From: Enterococcus_D entomosocium
Lineage (GTDB): Bacteria; Bacillota; Bacilli; Lactobacillales; Enterococcaceae
Reading direction: 5' to 3' (one strand)
Length of the DNA stretch: 22,715 nucleotides
Assembly (NCBI RefSeq): GCF_030441895.1
Contig: NZ_JARJAS010000034.1
A model generated the notes under the pieces. It was not told where the DNA came from, searched no databases, and saw only the letters and a list, made by a program, of their open reading frames with translations. Made by a program: the position numbers and the translations under genes. Positions 8,426 through 15,946 of the stretch are shown piece after piece. The first letter of the stretch is position 1. Each line of letters begins with the position of its first letter.

Positions 8426-10528
8426 CTACTTTGACATTGAAGGGACGCGGGAACCTAGTCGACTGATCAATTCATTGGGAATGGTTTGTGCTTGATCAGC
8501 TGTATTCGTCCAATCGTTGATTACTTCTAACCAACTTTCGACCGCCAGTTCTGGATAGTCCGTTAAATCGATCAAGAGCATATCCATACAAATCAACCCA
8601 ACCTGCGAGAGTAAAACCCCTTGATAAGACAATTGGAATCCTTGATTTGATAGGGCACGGGGGACTCCGTCACAGTAGCCGATACTAACGATCCCAATCG
8701 TGGTAGGTCGATCAAAAACAGTGGCTAGTCCATAGCCGATCGCTTCACCAGCGGCGACTGTTTTTTTGTCCACTAGTAAGGCTTTTAGGGTCAGAATCGG
8801 CTGTACGTTTATCTTCTGTTTTGTTGGTTCATTCGGGACACTCAGGGAACCAGTTAAAAGAATACCCGGGCGCACATAATCATACTGTTTCTCTGGATAA
8901 TTCAATATTCCGTAACTGCTTTGCAGATGCGTCAGACCATAGGCGATATTTCTAGCGGATAAGCCAGCCAATAGATCATCAAAACAAATGATTTGGGCTT
9001 GTGTCCGTAAGATACTTGCCGTATCTAGCTGATCTGAAGAGCCTAGATGGGAAAAAATGCCTGTGATCTTGAGGGATGGCAAGGCATAAAGCCTTCTAAC
9101 TGTTTCAAGGTCAGGGGCAACGCCTAGACGATGCATGCCGGTATCTACCGCTAAATGGCATTCGATTGGAAGGCCTGTTCGGGCTAACGCTTGTCCATGC
9201 GCTTCACTGACGATTGTTTGAATTAAGGAATATCGGTTCAGCTCTTTGGCACGTTGGGCAGAAGTGTACCCTAAAATCAGTAAGCGACTTTTAATGCCAG
9301 CTCGCCGTAATTCGATGGCTTCTTCTATGGTGGCAACAGCAAAAAAATCGACGCCTACTCTTTCTAAGGTACGAGCGACCAATTGTGCATCGCAACCATA
9401 GGCATCTGCTTTAACCACCGCCATCACTTTTGTTGTGGATGGAATCACTCGTTTGATTTCCTGCAAGTTGTGCAACAGGGCGGGGGCTGAGAATTCTTTG
9501 GCTGCCCGCTGCAAGTGGAGCGGCGTTTTTTTCGGAAACGGCAACAGCTTTTGCAAAGCAAAGAGACCATGCACCACCCCAATGGTCAGTCCTAAGACCA
9601 CCAAGAAATTGATCAGATTGTTTTGCAGCAAGGGTAGCTTTTGACTAAGAAAATGGGTTACTGCAATGGTATAAGGATGGAGCAAATAGAGCCAAAGGGA
9701 CAGACGACCCGCTTGTTTCCAGATCATGGGTGCTTGCCATTGCTGAATGATCGGAAATAAAAACAAGAGAACGAAGGGCAAAAAGACATACATGCTGTCA
9801 TGTTTAGGTGTAGTAAAGTGATGCAAGAGATAACTTTCCAAAAGCAAGCAAATAAGACTAATCATCAGATAACTATAGCGATGGGGAGAAGCAGGTTTTT
9901 TGGCAAATCTTCTGGCTAGTACCCCTAAGATCAAAAATAAGGGAGCAAAAAAAATGCCGTTGCGAGTTCCATCCAATAGTTGGAAAATCAGTGAATAGAG
10001 TGGCGTGATGGGTGTTTGTGCAGCCAGGCCAGACCAACTGTCCCCACCTAAACCAACCACATACAAACCGACAGCAATGAAAAACACCTGCTTGAAAGAA
10101 AGCCGTGTCAAGAGGCCCATCACTAGTAGACCGCCGGTAATGATCGCAGGAAAATACCAAAGATGGTAAAGAATGCCGTTGACTAGCAAAGTTTGAATAA
10201 AAGTGTCTAGTGGCATGTTCAATCCTAGTATGCCGCTGTACCAAGCAAGCGGCAAAAAGAGCAGTGTGGCAATGAGATAGACTTGCAGCTGTTTTTTGAT
10301 AAATAACCAGATACGTTGTCTGGCAGGATAGCTGTTTTGGGTGGCTAAATCACTGAACACATAATACCCGCTGATCATAAAAAAGAAGGGGACGGCGATT
10401 CTGAAAAGAGTCAATGTGATCAGGATATCACCATTGGGCCACAATCGATGAAGGGGCAGACAGTGGATCGCCACCACCATCATCGCTAAAATCACCCGAA
10501 ACTGCTCAATTCCTTGATTCTTCTTCAT
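8426..10528 (-). CDS. vanT: Membrane-bound serine racemase VanT
   Basis: VanT makes D-serine for the VanC ligase and probably also brings L-serine to the site. The protein is a two-part fusion. Residues 1 to about 335 form a polytopic membrane domain of the acyltransferase-3 type, with many hydrophobic helices and an R11-x10-H22 signature in the first one. Residues about 340-700 form an alanine-racemase-like fold. Lys373 in VVKADAYG is the PLP-binding lysine, and Tyr618 in SIGYCDGVPR is the expected second catalytic base. The length of 700 aa matches VanT of vanC enterococci. The start overlaps vanXY by 4 bp (ATGA) with a GCGAGG ribosome-binding site 8 nt upstream. No frameshift is seen. It is also written vanTC2. 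Confidence 0.95.
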   Translation of the reverse strand: MKKNQGIEQFRVILAMMVVAIHCLPLHRLWPNGDILITLTLFRIAVPFFFMISGYYVFSDLATQNSYPARQRIWLFIKKQLQVYLIATLLFLPLAWYSGILGLNMPLDTFIQTLLVNGILYHLWYFPAIITGGLLVMGLLTRLSFKQVFFIAVGLYVVGLGGDSWSGLAAQTPITPLYSLIFQLLDGTRNGIFFAPLFLILGVLARRFAKKPASPHRYSYLMISLICLLLESYLLHHFTTPKHDSMYVFLPFVLLFLFPIIQQWQAPMIWKQAGRLSLWLYLLHPYTIAVTHFLSQKLPLLQNNLINFLVVLGLTIGVVHGLFALQKLLPFPKKTPLHLQRAAKEFSAPALLHNLQEIKRVIPSTTKVMAVVKADAYGCDAQLVARTLERVGVDFFAVATIEEAIELRRAGIKSRLLILGYTSAQRAKELNRYSLIQTIVSEAHGQALARTGLPIECHLAVDTGMHRLGVAPDLETVRRLYALPSLKITGIFSHLGSSDQLDTASILRTQAQIICFDDLLAGLSARNIAYGLTHLQSSYGILNYPEKQYDYVRPGILLTGSLSVPNEPTKQKINVQPILTLKALLVDKKTVAAGEAIGYGLATVFDRPTTIGIVSIGYCDGVPRALSNQGFQLSYQGVLLSQVGLICMDMLLIDLTDYPELAVESWLEVINDWTNTADQAQTIPNELISRLGSRVPSMSK

Positions 10529-11097
10529 GCGAACTGCCTCGCGGTTTGTTCAAGATATTGATAGTATTCTTCCAATGTCCACTGTTGACTGGCGATGATT
10601 TGACTATGAGGCAGACCGACATAACGAAAATGCCATGGTTCATAGCCAATCCCTGTAATCTCCTGTTTGTCTGCGGGATAGCGTAAAATAAATCCGTAGT
10701 TCATCATTTCCTGTGTAAATAAATCCGCCGCTGCGCTGTCACGAAACCGTGGGCAGATCAAATCACCTTGCTGGCCTTTTAAACCAACATCGATCGCTAA
10801 GCCTAACTGATGCTCGCTGCAGCCGGGCAACGCCACAAATTGTTTCGTATAGGCTAATCCATTTTCTTTTAAGGAATATTCCCATAAATGCCGTTGCTGC
10901 TTTTCGGTTCGATAGCCGTCTAATAAGCAGATCTCGTTTTCAAGTTTTAAGGCTTTGACGAGGCGTTCCCATTGTTTGGCTGCTTCAGGCTGCAAGTAAA
11001 CTTCTTCTTCACTAAAAGCAGCAAGGACGAGGTGGGGCGGCTCTTGGTTTTTTTCTAATGGAAACTCTTTGCTAACTAACTGTAGATAGGGATTCAT
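10525..11097 (-). CDS. vanXY: D,D-dipeptidase/D,D-carboxypeptidase VanXY
   Basis: This zinc peptidase hydrolyses D-Ala-D-Ala and also removes the terminal D-Ala from pentapeptide precursors, clearing vancomycin-binding targets. Its two activities replace the separate VanX and VanY of other van types. The M15 motifs are complete: SEHQLGLAIDVG supplies His96 and Asp103, and EPWHFRYVG supplies catalytic Glu153 and His156. There is no signal peptide or membrane segment in the 190 aa, consistent with the cytoplasmic VanXYC type. Its start overlaps the vanC stop by 4 bp (ATGA), and its AAAGGAGG ribosome-binding site lies inside vanC. It also overlaps vanT by 4 bp. It is also written vanXYC2. Confidence 0.95.
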   Translation of the reverse strand: MNPYLQLVSKEFPLEKNQEPPHLVLAAFSEEEVYLQPEAAKQWERLVKALKLENEICLLDGYRTEKQQRHLWEYSLKENGLAYTKQFVALPGCSEHQLGLAIDVGLKGQQGDLICPRFRDSAAADLFTQEMMNYGFILRYPADKQEITGIGYEPWHFRYVGLPHSQIIASQQWTLEEYYQYLEQTARQFA

Positions 11098-12146
11098 TTG
11101 CCTTCCTCCTTTGCTAAGACAAGCAGTTTTTGTAGTAGTTCTTGATAGGATAAGCCGATTGCTGCCATCATGGCAGGATAGCGGGAGTGACTAGTAAAGC
11201 CCGGCATAGTATTGATTTCATTCAAGTATAGTTCTCCTTGATCCGTGACAAAAAAGTCGATGCGAGCAAGTCCTTTAAGACCAAGACTGTGATAGAGCAG
11301 CTGAGCTTGTTCTTTGACCTTGGTTTCAATCGTTTCAGGCAATGGTGCAGGAACGGTGATCTTGGCGCTAATCAACTGGTACTTTTCTTCAAAATCGAAA
11401 AAGCCTTCTACTAATGAAATAGCGTCACAAGCACCGACAGTCAAAGAGTCGTTGCCTAAGATACCGCAACCAATCTCAACGCCAGCTATATTTTTTTGTA
11501 AGAGCACTGCTGAACAATAAGCGAAGGCTTCCTTCAAGGCAGGAGCAATTTCTTCGACACAAGTCACTTTTGTGATCCCTTTTGAGGAGCCAGCTTCATT
11601 AGGCTTAAAGAAAACCGGAAAGTCATGGGTCTGGATAAAGGCTTCGATTTGTCTTTGCTGGTTGTCTTGATTTGTCAAGAGAATCGTAGGAGCGCTTTGT
11701 ACGCCAATCGCTTCTGCTGCTTGATGCAATAACCATTTGTTCATACATAATGCGGAGGCCGCCACACCGCAGCCTACATAAGGTAGTTTCATCAATTCAA
11801 ACAATCCTTGGATACTGCCATCTTCCCCGTATTTGCCATGCATAATGGGAAATAAAACATCAGGTACCAACGTTTGTTGCTCTTCACTTAGCCAAAAGCC
11901 GTTTCCTTCAAAAAGCGGCTGGATTTTCTGTTTATGTTTCGTATCCAACAGCCACGTGTCTTGTCGGATGTTTTCCAGTTCTCCTGTGTACAAATACCAA
12001 TCCATAGCATCTGGGGCGATCCCGATCAAAGAGAGGTCGTAATCATAGGGAGATGATTGGAGTGCTTCGATTGCGCTAGTTGCTGAGGCTAAAGAAACGG
12101 TGTATTCCGATGAATTGCCTCCAAAAATAATGGCGATTTTTTTCAT
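11094..12146 (-). CDS. vanC2: D-alanine--D-serine ligase VanC-2
   Basis: This ATP-grasp ligase joins D-Ala to D-Ser, so that peptidoglycan precursors end in D-Ser and bind vancomycin poorly. The fold markers are Glu14 near the N-terminus, the FFKPNEAGSSKG strand-loop (179-190), the omega-loop EKYQ (254-257), and the metal-binding LNEINTMPGF (308-317). Phe250 and Arg322 are present; published work on VanC2 linked these two positions to D-Ser selectivity over D-Ala. From memory the whole protein is nearly identical to VanC-2/VanC-3 of E. casseliflavus/flavescens rather than VanC-1 of E. gallinarum. The start has a GGAAGG ribosome-binding site. It is the first gene of the van operon. The housekeeping ddl is not in this window. 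Confidence 0.97.
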   Translation of the reverse strand: MKKIAIIFGGNSSEYTVSLASATSAIEALQSSPYDYDLSLIGIAPDAMDWYLYTGELENIRQDTWLLDTKHKQKIQPLFEGNGFWLSEEQQTLVPDVLFPIMHGKYGEDGSIQGLFELMKLPYVGCGVAASALCMNKWLLHQAAEAIGVQSAPTILLTNQDNQQRQIEAFIQTHDFPVFFKPNEAGSSKGITKVTCVEEIAPALKEAFAYCSAVLLQKNIAGVEIGCGILGNDSLTVGACDAISLVEGFFDFEEKYQLISAKITVPAPLPETIETKVKEQAQLLYHSLGLKGLARIDFFVTDQGELYLNEINTMPGFTSHSRYPAMMAAIGLSYQELLQKLLVLAKEEGK

Positions 12147-12224
12147 ATTTTTCTTCCTTCCACTTTTCGATTCTTGCTACATTCAGTCTATCAAGGAAAG
12201 AAAAAAGAAATTTACGGGCTTACT

Positions 12225-12271
12225 GGTATCTTTCTTTTCTTTTTGTGATGAAATTGTGACGAATTTATGAC
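12225..12271 (-). promoter_or_regulatory. vanC operon promoter with three 11-bp phased repeats
   Basis: Read on the - strand, three consecutive 11-mers run without gap: GTCATAAATTC (12271-12261), GTCACAATTTC (12260-12250) and ATCACAAAAAG (12249-12239). The 11-bp phase and TGTCA/TCACA core resemble PhoB/OmpR-family operators. A weak -10 candidate, GATACC, sits 8 nt further on at 12230-12225. I infer a binding site for VanR or a related regulator that overlaps the -35 region. The spacing to vanC leaves a leader of about 70 nt. Confidence 0.55.
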
Positions 12272-12424
12272 AAAAGGAAGGCGACAGCTGTCGCTCTTTT
12301 TACGCAAGAAAGGAAACAGAATTTGAAGTAGAAAAAGCTGCCATAAGATGGAGCGGAGAAAATAGTGAAAGGAGAGCACATTTAAGGAAGGAAAGGAGAG
12401 GCAATAGCAGGAACGTTGACACAA
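12272..12424. other. Purine-rich intergenic stretch upstream of vanC
   Basis: The + strand from about 12300 to 12415 is strongly enriched in A and G (many GGAAGG and GGAGAG runs). It holds no supported gene. A perfect 14-bp palindrome, GCGACAGCTGTCGC, lies at 12281-12294, 9 bp upstream of the operator-like repeats. The only open frame here is short, starts inside the neighbouring terminator and is composed mainly of hydrophobic and basic residues expected from purine-rich antisense, so I do not call it. Confidence 0.4.
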
Positions 12425-12450
12425 AAAAAGCACGCCGAAGCATGCTTTTT
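12425..12450 (-). terminator. Terminator of the pdxK-ECF-UPF0340 operon
   Basis: On the - strand AAAAAGCATGC, a TTCG loop and GCGTGCTTTTT make a hairpin with a stable C(UUCG)G tetraloop and a T run. One stem pair is a G-U wobble only in - strand RNA (an A/C mismatch in + strand RNA), so it works leftward. It lies about 40 bp after the UPF0340 gene. Confidence 0.9.
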
Positions 12451-12491
12451 CCTTTTGAAGATGGTTTTTCGCTCATTATACGATTCGCTTA

Positions 12492-13037
12492 TTATGCGTA
12501 ATGAGCACGAGGACCACCGATATATTTGGGCCGTGATCCCAGAGCTGTGACATGGGCAGCGCCAAGGGTCTTGATAGAGGGACGGATCGGGATTTGAACA
12601 TGTTTGACATGCATGCCGATCGCTGTGTCACCAATATCGATGCCAGCTTTTGCCACTATGTGCTCCACTTCAATAGGCTCATCGAACAGCTGGAAAGCCG
12701 CAACTGAGCAAGCACCGCCTGCATGCAGCTGGGGCACTACTGCGACTTCTTCTAATTGATATAGTCGAGCCGTTTCACGCTCAACGGCTAAAGCCCGATT
12801 GAGATGTTCACAGCCTTGAACGGCTAAATGAATATTTTTGGGACGCAAAATCGCTCGTAGTGTTTCAACGATAACCATGCCTACTTCTTGACTGGAATTT
12901 TTGCCAATCAAGCCACCAACCACTTCACTTGTTGAACAGCCGAGAACAAAAAGATCATTTTCATCAACGTTCGCTGTCGTAATGACTTCTTCAACGATTG
13001 TAGTTAAATCCGTTTTTAATTGATTGATATCTGTCAT
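12492..13037 (-). CDS. UPF0340 (TIGR01440/YwlG-like) protein of unknown function
   Basis: This is a member of the UPF0340/DUF436 family found in many Firmicutes; no biochemical role is established to my knowledge. Visible family features are LGCSTSEVVGGLIG near the N-terminus, a CEHLNRALAVERE segment in the middle, and a glycine-rich C-terminal half with HAGGACS and DIGDTAIGMH. There is no signal peptide or transmembrane helix. I chose the ATG at 13037 (181 aa) because GAAAGG lies 8 nt upstream; the longer GTG start at 13046 abuts that sequence. The gene begins 5 nt after the stop of the ECF component and is last in the operon. Its position suggests a link to vitamin B6 or cofactor uptake, but that is guilt by association. 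Confidence 0.85.
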   Translation of the reverse strand: MTDINQLKTDLTTIVEEVITTANVDENDLFVLGCSTSEVVGGLIGKNSSQEVGMVIVETLRAILRPKNIHLAVQGCEHLNRALAVERETARLYQLEEVAVVPQLHAGGACSVAAFQLFDEPIEVEHIVAKAGIDIGDTAIGMHVKHVQIPIRPSIKTLGAAHVTALGSRPKYIGGPRAHYA

Positions 13038-13042
13038 GAGAA

Positions 13043-13522
13043 TCACCTTTCATTTAAAGAAAACTTTTTCGTGCGGCGTAAGGCATGGGTCAGCGGTAAA
13101 GCAACGATGCTGCCAAAGACCGTTTGGATCAAATTACTTGGAACTGAGGCGATCCCTGCCCCTAAACCGAATAGTAAAACTGTTGCTGCTGCATAGCCGG
13201 CAATCATGATCAAGCTGCCAACAATAACGGCTGCTAGTGGTCGATGGTTCATTCTACCCACGATCCAGCCTTGTACACCATGGATCACAATGGAAAAGAA
13301 GGCCCATTCAGGATAGCCTGATAGAAAATCAATGATGCCACCGCTCATTCCGCCTACGAAGGCCCCGGCGCTAGGTCCGAACAAAAGGGCCGAGATATAG
13401 ATCCCTGCTTCACATAAGGTCACAAAGCCCTTCGTTTGTGGAACAGGAATGATAAAGGTCAAAGAAAGTGCACAGGTAAGTGCCGTCAGCATAGCGATCA
13501 TGGTTAGGTTTCTTACTTTCAT
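13043..13522 (-). CDS. ECF transporter substrate-binding (S) component, probably vitamin B6 related
   Basis: This small integral membrane protein (159 aa, about five to six hydrophobic helices) has the typical S-component start MKVRNLTMIAMLTALTCALS. It also has the glycine-rich loop GPSAGAFVGGMSGGIIDFLSG in the middle. S-components capture a vitamin and dock on the shared EcfAA'T energising module, which is not in this window. The start is ATG at 13522, overlapping the pdxK stop by 4 bp (ATGA) with a strong AAGGAGG. Comparative genomics placed some S-components beside pdxK as predicted pyridoxine transporters (PdxU/PdxU2). Its sandwich position between a pyridoxine-kinase-like gene and UPF0340 fits that. 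Substrate specificity cannot be read directly; a hydroxymethylpyrimidine or thiamine-precursor substrate is the alternative. Confidence 0.85.
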   Translation of the reverse strand: MKVRNLTMIAMLTALTCALSLTFIIPVPQTKGFVTLCEAGIYISALLFGPSAGAFVGGMSGGIIDFLSGYPEWAFFSIVIHGVQGWIVGRMNHRPLAAVIVGSLIMIAGYAAATVLLFGLGAGIASVPSNLIQTVFGSIVALPLTHALRRTKKFSLNER

Positions 13523-14307
13523 AGGTGTTCCTCCTTTTTAAAATAGGCGAGCTGATTGACGTTGCCAGAGGTTCCTAAAGGCAGACCGTCTTCGATCCCT
13601 GCCCAAACAAATGCTTTTGCGGTTTGGATAGCTGCTTCCAACGAAGTGCCTTTAGCAAGCATTGCGGCAATCGCTGATGAGAGGGTACAGCCAGCACCGT
13701 TGGTTGTGGTTCGCGTACTTTTTTCTGCCTCAAAAACGGTAAATTGTCCTTCTTGATACAAAACATCATAGGCTGTTTCCCCAGTTAGTCGACTGCCACC
13801 TTTGATCAGAACATTTGGGGCACCAAGCGCATGGATTTTTTTTGCCGCCGTTTTCATCTCTGCTAAAGAGGTAATGCTTTGTCCAGATAAGTGTTGTGCT
13901 TCGAGCAGATTAGGTGTCACTAATGCTGTGTAAGGAAACAATGAGATCAATCCTGCTTGATAGGAGTGGTTAAAGGCAGTATCTCCTTCTTTAAAGGCAA
14001 GAACTGGATCGAGCACGATCGGTCCGGTAAATGTTTGTAAAAAATCCCGCAGCAATTCAATGATGGCCGTTTGGTGAAGCAGCCCGATTTTGATTGCATC
14101 TAGGGATACGACCGAGCGCAGTGAATCCAGCTGTGCTTGGATCACAGGCTCAGGGAGATCATGGAACATAAGATCATCCTTGATGGCGACCACACATGTT
14201 AATAGGGCATGGCCAAACACCCCGAATTCCTCAAATGTTTTCAAATCAGCCGTCATGCCGCCACCTGCCAAACTGTCGAGACCGGCGATCGATAAGACTT
14301 GTTTCAT
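13519..14307 (-). CDS. pdxK: Pyridoxine kinase/hydroxymethylpyrimidine kinase (ThiD family)
   Basis: This is a ribokinase-fold kinase of the ThiD/PdxK group. It phosphorylates pyridoxine, pyridoxal or pyridoxamine, or the thiamine precursor HMP. The N-terminal GGGMTADLKTFEE (15-27), central VLDPVLAFK (98-106), TPNLLEAQ (131-138) and anion-hole motif NGAGCTLSSA (203-212, with Cys207) are all present. The motif with Cys is shared by ThiD and the Firmicute PdxK lineage, so sequence alone does not settle the substrate. I favour PdxK because no thiE or thiM is adjacent and the next gene is a PdxU2-like ECF component. AAAGGAG lies 8 nt before ATG 14307. It is the first gene of a three-gene operon. 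Confidence 0.82.
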   Translation of the reverse strand: MKQVLSIAGLDSLAGGGMTADLKTFEEFGVFGHALLTCVVAIKDDLMFHDLPEPVIQAQLDSLRSVVSLDAIKIGLLHQTAIIELLRDFLQTFTGPIVLDPVLAFKEGDTAFNHSYQAGLISLFPYTALVTPNLLEAQHLSGQSITSLAEMKTAAKKIHALGAPNVLIKGGSRLTGETAYDVLYQEGQFTVFEAEKSTRTTTNGAGCTLSSAIAAMLAKGTSLEAAIQTAKAFVWAGIEDGLPLGTSGNVNQLAYFKKEEHL

Positions 14308-14340
14308 GTCTGCTGCTCCTTTCGTTTCTCATTTCTTTCT

Positions 14341-14346
14341 ATTATA
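14341..14346 (-). promoter_or_regulatory. -10 element of the pdxK operon
   Basis: A perfect TATAAT on the - strand lies 33 bp before the pdxK start, between the zwf terminator and the ribosome-binding site. No convincing -35 is seen at the normal distance, where the DNA is a T tract. The position makes it the likely operon promoter. Confidence 0.5.
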
Positions 14347-14356
14347 AACAGTCGGT

Positions 14357-14404
14357 AAAAAAGAAAAACGGCCAATTGGATGTTTTTTCCTCATCCAATT
14401 GACC
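14357..14404 (-). terminator. Terminator of the efaR-zwf transcript
   Basis: On the - strand GGTCAATTGGATG (14404-14392) pairs with CATCCAATTGGCC (14382-14370). It has one G-U wobble that would be a mismatch in + strand RNA. A long T-rich tail (GTTTTTCTTTTTT) follows. It begins just after the zwf stop codon. Confidence 0.92.
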
Positions 14405-14410
14405 ATTTGC

Positions 14411-15937
14411 TTATTTCTCATTTAGTAAATCTCGCTCACGATACCATTCATCGGGACGCCAGATCCATTCAAAGCCATCGGCAGCTAAGAGATCATAGGC
14501 TGCTTGGGGGCCCATCGTTCCTGCGGCATAGTTTGGAAAATCAGGTGTTTCTTGGTCCCAAGCGTGACGGATCACATCAACGATGCGCCAAGATTGGGCA
14601 ACTTCATCCCAGTGGGTAAAGTTAGTGCCATCACCGTTCAAGGCATCTAGAATCAGTTTTTCGTAAGCTTCAGGGGTGTTTTCGACGATTTCAGTACTAT
14701 TTCGGTAATCGAGCTTCACTGGCAATGTCTCAAACCCTTGGCCAATTTCTTTTCCGTTCAAGGAAAGAGAGAAGCCTTCCGTCGGTTGAATGTAAATCGT
14801 CAGCACATTCGGTGCCAAACTCTCGATTTGCTTTTGTTCATTTAGGTCTTGCTTAAAGACATTGACTGGGACTTGTTTAAAGACAATGTTGATGCGAGTG
14901 CCTTTTTCCGTCAACCGTTTCCCAGTGCGCACATAAAATGGTACGCCGGACCAGCGGAAGTTGTCGATTAAGAATTTTCCAGCAACGAAGGTTTCAGTTG
15001 CCGATTCTTCATCGACATTGGCTTCTTCTCGGTAGCCAGCAAATTCCTTATCTTCTAATTGCCCTTTGGCGTATTGACCACGAACGAAGTGTTGTTTCAC
15101 TTCTTCTTCGGAGTAAATACGGATCGCATTTAAGGCTTTGATTTTTTCCGTCCGTAATTCTTTTTCAGAAAAAGCCACTGGCGGTTCCATGGCTAATAAG
15201 GAAAGGATCTGCAGAATATGGTTTTGGACCATATCTTTCAAGGCGCCGCTCTTATCATAATACCCACCGCGTTCTTCAACACCTAAGTTTTCTGCGATAT
15301 TGATCTGAACATTGTCAATGTACCGATTGTTCCACATCGACTCAAAAATGTTATTGGCAAAACGAATCGCAGAAATGTTTTGGATCATTTCTTTTCCTAA
15401 ATAATGATCGATCCGGTAGATTTCTTGCTCTGTAAAGACTTGATTGATCTCTTCATTCAATTCTTTTGCTGAGTCGTAGTCGCTTCCAAATGGTTTTTCG
15501 ATGATCACTCGATGGTAGCCGTCAGTATCCAGCATTCCTTGGGATTTCAAGTGAGAAACGATCGTCCCAAAGAAATTAGGGGACATTGCTAAGTAAAAAA
15601 TCTGATTGCCTTCTAAATGGTATTTCTGATCTAAGGTTTCCGCCAAATCCTTTAATGAATCATAATGACTCGTATCTGTTACATCATGTGATTGGTAGTA
15701 GAAATGAGAAGCGAATGTCTCTGCTTGTTCTTGTGAGTCACTCAACTCTTTGATTGTACCTATCACCACTTCACGATAGTGTTCATCCGACCAAGGACGG
15801 CGAGCAGTACCGATGACTGCAAAATCTTCTTTCAAATCGCCTTTTTTGTACAACCGAAACAAAGAAGGGTATAGTTTGCGTTGGGCAAGGTCGCCCGTAC
15901 CGCCAAAAATCGTAAAAAGGACCTTTTTTTCCATCAT
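14411..15937 (-). CDS. zwf: Glucose-6-phosphate 1-dehydrogenase
   Basis: This enzyme oxidises glucose 6-phosphate to 6-phosphogluconolactone, making NADPH at the entry of the oxidative pentose phosphate pathway. The dinucleotide-binding GGTGDLAQRKLYPS lies close to the N-terminus and EKPFG at about 147-151. The active-site signature RIDHYLGK is at 175-182. From the ATG at 15937 the key histidines fall at 178 and 240, the numbers used for the Leuconostoc mesenteroides enzyme. The 508 aa length is in the usual range. ATG 15937 is 5 nt and ATG 15934 is 8 nt from AGGAG, and either may be used; the GTG at 15943 touches the AGGAG and is unlikely. The gene is 3 bp downstream of the efaR-like regulator if counted from GTG, 9 bp from ATG 15937. 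Confidence 0.97.
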   Translation of the reverse strand: MMEKKVLFTIFGGTGDLAQRKLYPSLFRLYKKGDLKEDFAVIGTARRPWSDEHYREVVIGTIKELSDSQEQAETFASHFYYQSHDVTDTSHYDSLKDLAETLDQKYHLEGNQIFYLAMSPNFFGTIVSHLKSQGMLDTDGYHRVIIEKPFGSDYDSAKELNEEINQVFTEQEIYRIDHYLGKEMIQNISAIRFANNIFESMWNNRYIDNVQINIAENLGVEERGGYYDKSGALKDMVQNHILQILSLLAMEPPVAFSEKELRTEKIKALNAIRIYSEEEVKQHFVRGQYAKGQLEDKEFAGYREEANVDEESATETFVAGKFLIDNFRWSGVPFYVRTGKRLTEKGTRINIVFKQVPVNVFKQDLNEQKQIESLAPNVLTIYIQPTEGFSLSLNGKEIGQGFETLPVKLDYRNSTEIVENTPEAYEKLILDALNGDGTNFTHWDEVAQSWRIVDVIRHAWDQETPDFPNYAAGTMGPQAAYDLLAADGFEWIWRPDEWYRERDLLNEK

Positions 15938-15946
15938 CTTCACTCC

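Noticed and set aside
6512..12146. vanC cluster as an acquired mobile element
   Set aside because: There is no transposase, integrase, target duplication or flanking repeat. Gene order and ligase residues match the intrinsic cluster of E. casseliflavus.
12212..12433. 73-codon open frame on the - strand upstream of vanC
   Set aside because: It begins inside the UPF0340 operon terminator, lacks a ribosome-binding site, and runs through the vanC promoter. Its composition reflects the purine-rich opposite strand.
13519..14307. Reading the kinase as dedicated ThiD of thiamine biosynthesis
   Set aside because: It is possible by motif, but there is no thiE, thiM or TPP riboswitch-like leader nearby. 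The adjacent ECF component favours pyridoxine.
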